64,000 nucleotides of DNA. It comes from Saccharopolyspora rosea (GTDB taxonomy: Bacteria; Actinomycetota; Actinomycetes; Mycobacteriales; Pseudonocardiaceae). The notes below the pieces were generated by a model, which was given only the letters and a program-made list of their open reading frames with translations, was not told the DNA's origin and did no database searches. A program made the position numbers and the translations under genes. The stretch lies in NCBI RefSeq assembly GCF_025643595.1, contig NZ_CP102826.1, positions 2,108,001 through 2,172,000 of the forward strand, written 5' to 3'. Shown piece by piece: positions 1 to 8,285 of the stretch; position 1 is the stretch's first letter; every line of letters begins with the position of its first letter.

Positions 1-60
1 GACAGGCAATGAGGTTCCGCCACCGGCACCGCCACTCAGAACGAGTTCAGGTTCAGGCTC
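1..60 (+). repeat. Dispersed intergenic repeat, copy 1 (possibly cut by the window edge)
   Basis: Positions 10-33 hold a 24-bp core beginning TGAGGTTCCGCCACCGGCAC that is identical to 59209-59232. The following 30 bases also resemble that copy: CGAGTTCA recurs at the same distance, followed by an AGGCTC. A diverged, inverted copy lies at 60481-60541. This copy overlaps the last codons of eccC (stop at 53-55) and continues just downstream of it, so it may act in its 3' untranslated region. Its function is unknown. Confidence 0.7.
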
Positions 61-3000
61 CGAAGCGCGGTGTCTGCACCAGGCGGACCGTCCGCCGCCG
101 GTTGACGAACTGGGCGCGTCCCGGCGGCAGTTCCCGGGGGCGGAGGTTGCCCAGGAAGCTCCCCTCGTCCTTCGGGCAGGAGAACAGCAGCGCCGGGGTG
201 CCCAGCTCCCAGAGGCGGCGCATCACCGGGTCCATCATCGCCCGGCCGGCGCCCGAGGTGCTGCGGGCGACGACGAGGTGCAGGCCGATGTCGTGGCCCT
301 GCGGCAGCAGCGACAGCAGCGGCTGGAACGGGTTGGACATCCCGCCCTCCAGCAGCTCGGCGTCGTCGACGATGATGAACAGCCGTCCGCCGTCCCACCA
401 GTCCCGCCTGGCCAGCCGGTCCGGGGTGATCTCCGGGCCGGGCAGCCGCGGCGTGAGCAGTTCGGCGGCTTCTTGCACCGTGCCGGCGAGGCTGTCGGCG
501 GCCACCGCGTACCCGATCTGGTACTCGGTCGGGATGATGTCCTGCAGCTCGCGGCGCGGGTCGGCGAACAGCACCTTGGCCTGGTCGGGCTCGTACCGGT
601 CGGTGACCGCGCGCGCGAGGTAGCGCAGCAGGTTCGTCTTCCCGCACTCGGTGTCGCCGAAGGCCATCAGGTGCGGCGTCTGGTCGAAGTCGTGCCACAG
701 CGGGGCCAGCTCGACGTCGTCCAGGCCCAGCGGGACCTGGAACACCGCGTGTTCGTCGCGCACCCGCAGCGCGGGCAGCTCGGCCGCGGCGACCTCGGCG
801 GGCAGCAGGCGCACCGGGGGCGCCGGGACCGCGCCCGGCCCGCCGACGGCCTGCACCAGGTCCGCCACCGCCTCGGCGAGGTCGTCGGTGGACGACTGGC
901 CGTCGACGCGCGGCAGGGCGGCCAGGAAGTGCTGCCGGTCGGTCGTGATGCCGCGCCCCGGCGCCGCGGGGACGGTGGCCGCCAGCCGGCTGTGCACCTC
1001 CGACTCCACCGGGTCGCCGAGGCGGAGTTCGAACCGGGTGCCCAGCACGTCGCGCAGCCACGGGCGCATGTCCGACCACCGGTTGGAGCACACCACCAGG
1101 TGGATGCCGAAGCTCAGGCCGCGCGCGGCGATGTCCTGCAACCGGGATTCGAGCTCCTCGAAGTCGTTGCGCATCGTGTACCAGCCGTCCACGACCAGGA
1201 ACACGTCACCGCACGGGTCCTCCTCGGTGAACCGGCCCTGCGCCCGCGCCCGCCGGTAGGCCACCATCGAGTCGATGTTGTGCCGGGCGAACAGGTTCTC
1301 GCGCCGGTGCAGCAGGTTGGTGACCTCCTGCACGGTGCGGGTGACCCGGTCGCGGTCCAACCGGTTGGCGATGCCGCCGACGTGCGGCAGGCCCTGCAGG
1401 GCCGCCAGCGTGCCGCCGCCGAAGTCGAGGCAGTACAGCTGCACCTCGGCGGAGGTGTGCGTCAACGCCAGCGAGCACAGCAGCGTGCGCAGCAGCGTCG
1501 ACTTGCCGCTCTGCGGCGCGCCGACGACCGCCACGTGCCCCTGCGCGCCGGACAGGTCGGCGGTGAGCAGTTCGCGGCGCTGCTGGGCCGGGAGGTCGAC
1601 CAGGCCGACCGGGACGACCAGCGGGGTGCGCTCCGCGGTGTGCAGCCCGATCCGCGGGTCTTCGAGCAGCGGCGGCAGCAGTTCGTCCAATGCGGACGGT
1701 CGGCGCAGCGGCGGCAGCCACACCTGCCGGGCGGCCGGTCCGCGTCCGGCCAGCCGGTCGATCACCACGTCCAGCACGGTCGCGCGGGTGTCGTCCGGAC
1801 TCTCCTGCTCGGGCACCGGGTCCGGCTCCGCGCGCAGCCGCGGCGGCAGGTACTGGCCGGTGAAGTCGACCAGCTGGTCCTCGACGACGCGCTGGTTGCG
1901 CCGCCTGCGCGGCGCCCGGTAGGCGCCCGAGACGTAGGCGGCCTTGAACCGCATCAGCGTCTGCGTGTCGGTGCGCAGGTACCCGTTGCCCGGGGCGGAG
2001 GGCAGCTCGTAGGCGTCCGGGACGCCGATCACGCTGCGGCTGTCCATGGCGGAGAAGGTGCGCAGCCCGATGCGGTACGACAGGTGCGTTTCCACCTTGC
2101 TGATCCGACCTTCGTCGAGGCGTTGGGACGCCAGCAGCAGGTGCACGCCGAGGCTGCGGCCGAGCCGCCCGATCATCGCGAACACCTCGATGAACTCGGG
2201 TTTGCTGACCAGCATCTCGCTGAACTCGTCGACCACGACGAACAGCGCGGGCATCGGCTCCAGCCGCGCCCCGGCGCGGCGCGCCTTCTCGTACTCGCGG
2301 CGCGAGGCGTAGTTGCCCGCCGCGCGCAGCTGTTCCTGCCTGCGGTTCATCTCGCCGGTCAGGGCGTCCTGCATCCGGTCGACGAGTTCCAGCTCGTCGA
2401 CCAGGTTGGTGATCACCGCCGAGGTGTGCGGCAGCTTGTCGAAGCCGAGGAACGCCGCGCCGCCCTTGAAGTCGACCAGCACGAAGTTGAGCTCGTCGGA
2501 CGGGTGGGTGGCGGCCAGCGCGAGCACCAGGGTGCGCAGCAGTTCGCTCTTGCCGGACCCGGTGGCGCCGATGAGCATGCCGTGCGGGCCCATGCCGTCC
2601 TCGGCCGACTCCTTGATGTCGAGTTCGACCGGAACCCCGGAGGTGTCGACGCCGATCGGCACCCGCAGCCGCTGCCGGTCGGGACGCCCGCGGCGCAGCG
2701 CGTCGACGTCGAACACCCGCGCGTCACCGATGCCCAGCAGCGTGCTCAGCTCGAAGTCGGTGGCCAGTGGTTCGCCCGCGTCGACGGCCGTGCCGATGCG
2801 GAACGGCGCGAGCGTGCGCGCCAGCGCCGCCGCGGCCTCGGCGCCGAGCGCGTCCGGCACGCCGAGCCGGGTCACCGATTCGCGCCCGGCGCGGTCGAAG
2901 GCCACCCGGCTGATCTCGTCCGGCGCGACGTCCAGGTGCAGGGTGTCGGGTGCGGGCCGCCACGGCAGGCCGCCGCCGACGTCGAGGACCACCGCGTTGC

Positions 3001-4009
3001 GGCAGCCGCCCTCGGCGAACCGGTGCCCGGCGGGCACCGACACCCCGTCGAGCAGCACGACGACGAGCGGTTCGCGGCTGGTGATGGGGCTCGCCCCCTC
3101 GAACCGCGGGCGGTCGGTGAAGTCCTCGCCGAGCAGCGACTCGATCTCGGTGACGTTGTCGGCCATCAGCCGCACCGGCCCGGCCGCGTCGCGGCGCTGC
3201 GCGTTCTGGTTGTGCGGCAGCCACTTCAGCCAGTCCCAGCGGGCGCGTTCGGCCTCGCCCGCGCACACCGCGACGACCAGGTCGTCGGGGGAGTGGAAGG
3301 TCGCCAGCTGGCCGAGCAGGGCGCGGGTCATCGCCCGCACCGCCTCGGGCTCGCCGCGCACCTGGATGCGCGCGAACCCGCGCAGGTACACCGGGACCGG
3401 GGCGTCGGGCAGGCTGCTGTAGGCGCGCAGGAACCGGCGCAGCGCGTGCGCCGACAGCGGTTCCAGGTCCTCGACCGGTTTCGTCTCCGGCGGCACCAGC
3501 TTCAGCGCGGAGTGCTGCTCGCCGACGCCGACGCGGGCCTCGCCGAAGTCCTCGTGCGTCGGGCGGCGCTCCCACAGCCGGTAGCTCAGCGCCAGCGACC
3601 ACAGCGACTGCGGGGCCGGGTGCGTCCAGGTCGCCGAGCGGCGGTGCTCGCCGAGCGCGGTGCGCACCCGGTCGCGCTGCTGCGCGAGGTAGCGCAGGAA
3701 GTCGCGGCGGTCGCCGCCCATCTTGTGCTTGCGGTCGGTGGCGACCCGGGCCAGCTGGCTGACGACCATGCCGACCATGCCCACGGCCATGACGCCGCCG
3801 GCGACGTAGGCCATCGCCCCGGACCGCGCCTGCAGGAAGGTCAGCGCCATGCTGCCCGACATCAGCACCATGGGCAGGTAGGTGAGCACCGTGCTCAGGC
3901 CGCTGTTGCGCGACTCGGGCACGGGTGGTGGTTCCTGGAGGGCGAGTTCGCCCTCCGGCATCTTCGGGCCCACGCGGCGCGCGGGCCGGTTGAACAACGT
4001 CGTGGTCAA
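53..4009 (-). CDS. eccC: Type VII secretion membrane ATPase EccC (FtsK/SpoIIIE family)
   Basis: EccC is the motor and substrate-recognition ATPase of ESX/type VII secretion; it binds the C-terminal signals of Esx substrates at the inner membrane. The 1,318-residue product has the usual length and the family's N-terminal pattern (FNRPARR, then PMPEGE-like). Two membrane segments lie at about residues 38-85. Three FtsK/SpoIIIE-type ATPase domains follow, with P-loop lysines at 487 (GATGSGKS), 836 (GAPQSGKS) and 1124 (GDTECGKT). The first Walker B is VVVDEF with the catalytic Glu; the second reads VVDGW without it and the third IIVDDAE, the usual pattern in which mainly the first ATPase is catalytic. 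I chose the TTG start because AGAGAGG lies 8 nt upstream and it gives the canonical N-terminus; an in-frame ATG at 4147 would add 46 atypical residues and reach to within 3 bp of the eccD start. It is divergent from eccD. Confidence 0.95.
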   Translation of the reverse strand: MTTTLFNRPARRVGPKMPEGELALQEPPPVPESRNSGLSTVLTYLPMVLMSGSMALTFLQARSGAMAYVAGGVMAVGMVGMVVSQLARVATDRKHKMGGDRRDFLRYLAQQRDRVRTALGEHRRSATWTHPAPQSLWSLALSYRLWERRPTHEDFGEARVGVGEQHSALKLVPPETKPVEDLEPLSAHALRRFLRAYSSLPDAPVPVYLRGFARIQVRGEPEAVRAMTRALLGQLATFHSPDDLVVAVCAGEAERARWDWLKWLPHNQNAQRRDAAGPVRLMADNVTEIESLLGEDFTDRPRFEGASPITSREPLVVVLLDGVSVPAGHRFAEGGCRNAVVLDVGGGLPWRPAPDTLHLDVAPDEISRVAFDRAGRESVTRLGVPDALGAEAAAALARTLAPFRIGTAVDAGEPLATDFELSTLLGIGDARVFDVDALRRGRPDRQRLRVPIGVDTSGVPVELDIKESAEDGMGPHGMLIGATGSGKSELLRTLVLALAATHPSDELNFVLVDFKGGAAFLGFDKLPHTSAVITNLVDELELVDRMQDALTGEMNRRQEQLRAAGNYASRREYEKARRAGARLEPMPALFVVVDEFSEMLVSKPEFIEVFAMIGRLGRSLGVHLLLASQRLDEGRISKVETHLSYRIGLRTFSAMDSRSVIGVPDAYELPSAPGNGYLRTDTQTLMRFKAAYVSGAYRAPRRRRNQRVVEDQLVDFTGQYLPPRLRAEPDPVPEQESPDDTRATVLDVVIDRLAGRGPAARQVWLPPLRRPSALDELLPPLLEDPRIGLHTAERTPLVVPVGLVDLPAQQRRELLTADLSGAQGHVAVVGAPQSGKSTLLRTLLCSLALTHTSAEVQLYCLDFGGGTLAALQGLPHVGGIANRLDRDRVTRTVQEVTNLLHRRENLFARHNIDSMVAYRRARAQGRFTEEDPCGDVFLVVDGWYTMRNDFEELESRLQDIAARGLSFGIHLVVCSNRWSDMRPWLRDVLGTRFELRLGDPVESEVHSRLAATVPAAPGRGITTDRQHFLAALPRVDGQSSTDDLAEAVADLVQAVGGPGAVPAPPVRLLPAEVAAAELPALRVRDEHAVFQVPLGLDDVELAPLWHDFDQTPHLMAFGDTECGKTNLLRYLARAVTDRYEPDQAKVLFADPRRELQDIIPTEYQIGYAVAADSLAGTVQEAAELLTPRLPGPEITPDRLARRDWWDGGRLFIIVDDAELLEGGMSNPFQPLLSLLPQGHDIGLHLVVARSTSGAGRAMMDPVMRRLWELGTPALLFSCPKDEGSFLGNLRPRELPPGRAQFVNRRRTVRLVQTPRFGA

Positions 4010-4150
4010 CGCGGTCGCCTCTCTGGTGAGTGGTTCCCCTACGGATGCGCCGCCCGCCGCCGACGACGGGCTTCGCGGGTGCTCCGGCGCGGTTACGTTC
4101 CGCCGTGTCACTTCTCGGCCAGCCAGCCACGAAGGGAAACCGGACACCAG
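4010..4150. promoter_or_regulatory. Divergent eccC / eccD intergenic region
   Basis: These 141 bp separate the divergent eccC and eccD starts, so promoters for both arms of the secretion locus should lie here. I see no confident -35/-10 pair or palindromic operator. AAGGGA at 4132-4137 is the best but distant (13 nt) ribosome binding site for eccD. Confidence 0.4.
4018..4024 (-). promoter_or_regulatory. Ribosome binding site deciding the eccC TTG start
   Basis: On the minus strand AGAGAGG lies 8 nt before the TTG at 4009-4007. The alternative upstream ATG has no comparable site and yields a non-homologous extension. Confidence 0.6.
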
Positions 4151-5548
4151 ATGGAAGGCACCGCCAAGGATGTCACAAGCAAGCTCGTGAGGCTACGGCT
4201 GATCGTCGGTGCGCGGTCGGTGGAGCTCGCGGTCCCCACCGAGGTCCCGTTCGCTGACCTGCTCCCGGCGGTCCTGCGCCACGCCGGGCAGGATCTGGCC
4301 GATCAGGGCGTGGAGCACGAGGGCTGGGTGTTGCAGCGGTTCGGGCACCCCCCGCTGGACGAGAACCGGACGGCGGCCGAACTCGGCCTCACCGACGGTG
4401 AGACCGTCCACATGAGACCGCGTGCCGAGGCGCTGCCCGAGATCGACTTCGACGACCTGGTCGACGGCATCGCCGGGCAGATCCGCGCGCGCCCGGACCG
4501 GTGGAACGACCGGCTGACCCGCTGGACGCTGCTGGCGTTCGCGGGGCTGGCGCTCCTGCTCGGCTGGACCGCGCTCGCGGTGGCCGAGAACGCACTGCTG
4601 TCCACAGTGGCGGCCGGCGCGGGTGCGCTCGGGCTCGTCGCCCTGGCCGGCGTGGCCGCACGGGCGAAGTCGGCGACGATCACCGCCACGGTGCTGGCGG
4701 TGGCGGCGGTCGGCTTCGCCGCGCTGTCCGGGTGGTTCCTGCCGTTGGCCGTGCACCCGGCCGCACCGCCGGCCGCGGGCCTGGTGTGCGGGAGCGTGCT
4801 GGCCCTGCTGGTGTCGGTGCTCGCGCTGTTCGGGGTCGCCGACGCGACGTTGTTCTTCGTCCCGCTGCTGTTGCCGGCGGCGGTGCTCACCGCGGTCCTG
4901 TTGCTCGGTTTCGCGTTCGCCCTGCGGGCGGACCAGTGCGCCGCGCTGGGCATCGCGTTGTGCCTGGTCGCGATGAGCTTCGTGCCGACGCTGTCGTTCC
5001 GGCTGGCCGGTTTCAAGCTCCCCGACCTGCCCTCCGGGGCCGACGAACTCGACGAGGACACCGAACCGGTGCCCTACCGCGAGGTCGTGGACCGCTCGCA
5101 GGTCGCGGCCCGCTACATCGCCGCGCTCACCATCGCGCTGACCGCGCTGACGATCGCGCTGGTCGGCGTGGCGATCAGCAGCTGGCAGCTGTGGCAGGCG
5201 CTGTTCGTGGGGGTCGCGGCGTTGCTGCTGCTGTTGCGGGCGCGGTCCTTCGACGGCCGGTGGGCGCGCTGGTCGGTGCTGGTCGGCGGCGGTTGCGGGG
5301 TCGCGGCGTGCTGGGTGTGGCTGCTGGTCGGCACCGATCCGCTGGTGCGGCTGGCGGTGCTGTTCCCCACCGCCGTGGCGTTGGCGTTCGTGCTGGTGCT
5401 GTGTTCGCGTTCGCTGCCGGGCACCAAACTCCGGCCGTACTGGGGCCGCGCGGTCGACATCGTCGAGGTGCTCGTCGCGGTGGCGCTGGTGCCGCTGCTG
5501 CTGGCGGTCCTCGACGTGTACGAGTTCGTGCAGGGGCTGGCCGGGTGA
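4151..5548 (+). CDS. eccD: Type VII secretion integral membrane protein EccD
   Basis: EccD forms the multi-spanning membrane channel component of ESX secretion. The 465-residue product has the standard architecture. Residues about 10-90 are a ubiquitin-like (YukD) domain beginning LVRLRLIVGARSVELAVPT, with the LxxR(F)GxPxLD pattern near residue 60. A cytoplasmic linker follows, then about eleven hydrophobic segments from residue 120 to the C-terminus. The open frame extends far upstream over eccC on the opposite strand; the ATG at 4151 is chosen because homologues start directly before the ubiquitin-like domain. The ribosome binding site is weak. eccB follows after 48 bp on the same strand, consistent with an operon. 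Confidence 0.93.
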   Translation: MEGTAKDVTSKLVRLRLIVGARSVELAVPTEVPFADLLPAVLRHAGQDLADQGVEHEGWVLQRFGHPPLDENRTAAELGLTDGETVHMRPRAEALPEIDFDDLVDGIAGQIRARPDRWNDRLTRWTLLAFAGLALLLGWTALAVAENALLSTVAAGAGALGLVALAGVAARAKSATITATVLAVAAVGFAALSGWFLPLAVHPAAPPAAGLVCGSVLALLVSVLALFGVADATLFFVPLLLPAAVLTAVLLLGFAFALRADQCAALGIALCLVAMSFVPTLSFRLAGFKLPDLPSGADELDEDTEPVPYREVVDRSQVAARYIAALTIALTALTIALVGVAISSWQLWQALFVGVAALLLLLRARSFDGRWARWSVLVGGGCGVAACWVWLLVGTDPLVRLAVLFPTAVALAFVLVLCSRSLPGTKLRPYWGRAVDIVEVLVAVALVPLLLAVLDVYEFVQGLAG

Positions 5549-5596
5549 TCCCGGCGTTGTTCACCCCGTTCCGGATCAGGTTCCGAAGGTAGGGCG

Positions 5597-7036
5597 ATGC
5601 GATCCCGACGTGATCAGGTGCAGGCTTACTTCTTCGTCGTGGGCAGGCTCGTGTCCGCGTTGGTGCGGGGCCGTCCGGACGAACCGGCGACCCCCGCCCG
5701 GCGGTTCGTGGCGAACGCGGTCGTCGGGTGCCTCGTCGCGGCCCTGGTGGTCGTCGCGTTCGGCATCGTCGGTGTCGTCTCGCCCGGCGCGAACCAGTCG
5801 TGGCGGGCGCCGGGCTCGGTCATCGTGGAGCAGGAGACCGGCGCGAAGTACGTCTACCTCGCGGACAAGCTGCGCCCGGTGCTGAACTTCGCGTCCGCGC
5901 GGCTGCTCGTCAACAGTCCACAGGGGACTGTCGTGTCGGTGTCGGCGAAGTCGTTGCGGGACGTGCCGCGCGGCCTGCCGCTGGGCATCCCCGACGCCCC
6001 CGACTCGCTGCCGGCCGCCGACTCGCTGAGCGGCGAACCGTGGTACGTCTGCGCCGACACCTGGCACGACAAGTCGAACACGCCGTGGCCGGTGACCGAC
6101 GTGCAGGTCCGCGACCTCGGCGGGAAATCGATCGACGAGGACCACGCCATGCTGGTGTCCACACCGGACTCGGCGACCTACCTGGTGTGGCGCGGCTCGC
6201 GGTTCCGCATCCCGTCGCGGGCGGTGCTCGACGCGCTCGGCTACGACGCGATCCGGCCGTTGCCGGTGGCGTCGTCGTGGGTGCAGGCGCTGCCCAGCGG
6301 CCCCGACCTGGCCGCGCCGGACGTGCCGGGGCTGGGCGGGACCGGCCCGGCCGTGAAGGGGACTCCCGGGCGCATCGGCCAGGTCTACGAGGTGCACAAC
6401 AGCGTGGTCGGCGCCGACCGCTTCTACCTGCTGCTCGCCGACGGGCTGGCCCCGGTGACCCGCACCCGCGCGGCCCTGCTGCTGTCGGACCCCGACCTGG
6501 CCGCCGCCTACCCCGGCAGCAGGCCGACGGCGCTGCCCATCGACGGCGGGACGGTGGCGTCGCTGCCGCGCTCGACGCAGGTCCCGTTGTCGCCGGACCT
6601 GCCCGGCGATCCGCCGAAGATCAAGCAGGTCGACCGCGACGCCCGGCAGGTGCCGTGCGCCCGGTTCCGGGTGGGCTCCGGGGACGACGTCCCGACCGAC
6701 GTGGTCATGGTCTCCCGCGACCAGGCCCGCGCTTCCGGGGTCGCGCGGTCGGTCGGACCGCGGGACGCGTTGGCGTACCAGGTGGGCGTGCCGCCGTCGA
6801 CCGGTGTGCTGGCCCGCGAACTCGCCGCTCCGGGAGCACCTGGGGGTGCCCGTTACGTCATCACCGACCAGGGCGTGAAGTACCCGCTGTCGTCCGGCGA
6901 AGTCGCCGGAGTGCTCGGCTACGCCGGTGCCGCCGCCGTCCCGGTGCCCGCCGAACTGCTGGCCCTGCTGCCCACCGGCCCGGCGCTGGATCCCTCGGCG
7001 GCCGCGCAGGAGCACCCGGGCGGCGCGGCCTCATGA
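5597..7036 (+). CDS. eccB: Type VII secretion protein EccB
   Basis: EccB is the periplasmic-facing core subunit that forms the trimeric crown of the ESX membrane complex. The 479-residue product starts with the family signature (MRSRRDQVQAYFFVVGRLVSAL, given here as its first residues only in part: RSRRDQVQAY). It has one membrane segment at about residues 36-63, and the rest is predicted extracytoplasmic. Two cysteines (WYVCADTW near residue 153 and QVPCARF near residue 355) match the conserved disulfide pair of EccB. Length is normal and no ATPase motif is seen. An AGGTAGGG sequence precedes the ATG. It follows eccD by 48 bp and precedes the Esx genes by 124 bp. Confidence 0.95.
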   Translation: MRSRRDQVQAYFFVVGRLVSALVRGRPDEPATPARRFVANAVVGCLVAALVVVAFGIVGVVSPGANQSWRAPGSVIVEQETGAKYVYLADKLRPVLNFASARLLVNSPQGTVVSVSAKSLRDVPRGLPLGIPDAPDSLPAADSLSGEPWYVCADTWHDKSNTPWPVTDVQVRDLGGKSIDEDHAMLVSTPDSATYLVWRGSRFRIPSRAVLDALGYDAIRPLPVASSWVQALPSGPDLAAPDVPGLGGTGPAVKGTPGRIGQVYEVHNSVVGADRFYLLLADGLAPVTRTRAALLLSDPDLAAAYPGSRPTALPIDGGTVASLPRSTQVPLSPDLPGDPPKIKQVDRDARQVPCARFRVGSGDDVPTDVVMVSRDQARASGVARSVGPRDALAYQVGVPPSTGVLARELAAPGAPGGARYVITDQGVKYPLSSGEVAGVLGYAGAAAVPVPAELLALLPTGPALDPSAAAQEHPGGAAS

Positions 7037-7160
7037 GGGAAAGCCCTGCGGAATTCGCGGCGGGCGCCGCGGCCGCACCGATCCAGCTCCGGAGCTGGTG
7101 TGCTGTTCGCGCGGGGGTCGCGCCCCGCGAACCGAAGAACCGACACGGGAGGTCCGCCGA

Positions 7161-7517
7161 ATGCCGAACCAGACGAAGCTGACGGCGCAGCAGCTCAACA
7201 GCATCTCCAAGCAGCACGACGACGTCGCCGACGGCGTCCGGGGCGAGCGAACCCGGCTCACCGGGGAGATCAACGCGCTGGTGGGCGGAAACCGGGGCGA
7301 CATGATCCGGGAGCTGCAGAACACCCACACCGACTGGGACGCGCGTTGCCAGCAGGTCGAGAACAAGCTCCGCGAGATGGCCGCGATGATCCGGACGTCG
7401 GCCTCCCAGTACCAGGCCAGCGACGCGGACATCGCCGGGCGGGTCCGGCGGGCGGGAACCGATTCCGCTTCCGCTTCCGGTCTCTCCGGTTTCCTCGGCA
7501 ACGGCGCGGGCCAGTAG
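7161..7517 (+). CDS. WXG100-like Esx protein with YxxxD export signal (CFP-10/EsxB-like)
   Basis: This 118-residue helical protein has the WXG100 helix-turn-helix layout. The turn reads W59-D-A instead of W-x-G. A C-terminal Y84-Q-A-S-D88 fits the YxxxD/E general secretion signal read by EccC, followed by a flexible Ser/Gly-rich tail. This makes it the likely signal-bearing (EsxB-type) partner of the next gene product. GGGAGG at 7147-7152 lies 8 nt before the ATG. It sits 124 bp after eccB and 46 bp before the second Esx gene, so co-expression and heterodimer formation are expected. The family role (secreted helical-hairpin dimer) is established; the pairing is inference. Confidence 0.85.
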   Translation: MPNQTKLTAQQLNSISKQHDDVADGVRGERTRLTGEINALVGGNRGDMIRELQNTHTDWDARCQQVENKLREMAAMIRTSASQYQASDADIAGRVRRAGTDSASASGLSGFLGNGAGQ

Positions 7518-7563
7518 TCGCGGCGATCGACCGCACCACACACGCAGGAGAGGACGAGCACGC

Positions 7564-7854
7564 ATGGCCGACGAGATCCAGTACCAGTACCCGATCATCC
7601 AGTCCGGTGTGGACAAGATGCGCCAGGTCACCAGCCGCCTGGAGCAGGGCATCACGGAGATGGAGAACCAGACGAAGACGCTGCTGTCCGACTGGGACGC
7701 GCAGGCGGCGGAAGCCTACCGCGTCAAGGCCCAGGAGATCGCAGAGACGTTCCGGCAGATGAACCAGACGCTGACGAACGTGACGCAGGCGGTGGACGCC
7801 GGTGCGAACGACTTCAAGACGAAGGACGGCCAGCTCGCGCAGCAGTTCGAGTGA
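7564..7854 (+). CDS. WXG100 family Esx protein (ESAT-6/EsxA-like)
   Basis: The 96-residue product has the exact WXG100 size: helix, turn at W44-D-A, helix. As in its neighbour the turn Gly is Ala. It has no YxxxD motif, so it fits the EsxA role and would be co-secreted as a dimer with the preceding protein. AGGAGAGG upstream supports the ATG at 7564. The next start lies 6 bp after its stop, suggesting translational coupling. Confidence 0.88.
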   Translation: MADEIQYQYPIIQSGVDKMRQVTSRLEQGITEMENQTKTLLSDWDAQAAEAYRVKAQEIAETFRQMNQTLTNVTQAVDAGANDFKTKDGQLAQQFE

Positions 7855-7860
7855 TCGGCG

Positions 7861-8214
7861 ATGGCGGACGAAGCAACGATGCGCATCGACGTCGTCGAGA
7901 TGGGCAAGGTCGCGGCGGCGGTCGCCGGGATCGCCGACGAATGCGCCCGGTGCGCCGAACTCGGCGCGGTGGCCACGGCCGCCGGTGATCTCCCCGCGGG
8001 GCGGTGGTTGCAGGACCTCGTCGCCGAGCGGCGGGACGACTTCGTCGCGCACTGCCAGCGGCTCGAACGGACCTTCCGCGAGCTGTCGGTGCGCCTGAGC
8101 CGGTTCGCCTCGGACCTGCACCACACCGACCAGCACAACGGGGCCACCGTCGCGGCGCTGCGGCGGGAACTGGCCGACGGGATCGCGGACACCGCGCGCA
8201 CCGCCGAGGTGTGA
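7861..8214 (+). CDS. EspC-like ESX secretion-associated helical protein
   Basis: The 117-residue product is predicted all-helical and soluble. Its layout recalls the EspC/ESX secretion-associated family. An N-terminal helix (RIDVVEMGKVAAAVAGIAD) is followed by a C-terminal SRFASDLHHTDQHNG stretch, where family members usually carry YxxTDxxxA; here the Tyr position is His. It starts 6 bp after the preceding Esx stop without its own clear ribosome binding site, which argues for coupling. Its role is probably a co-secreted partner or chaperone-like helical protein, but sequence identity is too low to be sure. Confidence 0.7.
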   Translation: MADEATMRIDVVEMGKVAAAVAGIADECARCAELGAVATAAGDLPAGRWLQDLVAERRDDFVAHCQRLERTFRELSVRLSRFASDLHHTDQHNGATVAALRRELADGIADTARTAEV

Positions 8215-8285
8215 GGGAACTCCCGGCCCGGCGCGCGGGACGTGGGGCGGGCGAAGACAGGGAACGGACGGAAGGTGGACTCCAG

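Noticed and set aside
278..4150. Upstream extension of the eccD frame
   Set aside because: It is antisense to eccC and shows no family similarity; eccD begins at 4151 directly before its ubiquitin-like domain.
5913..5931. ACAGTCC-N5-GGACTGT inverted repeat inside eccB as an operator
   Set aside because: It lies mid-gene and contains the over-represented TCCACAGGGGA word, so it is treated with that word family.
7033..7182. 49-codon frame starting ATGA at the eccB stop
   Set aside because: Arg/Ala-rich with no domain, and it overlaps the start of the well-supported Esx gene at 7161 and its ribosome binding site.
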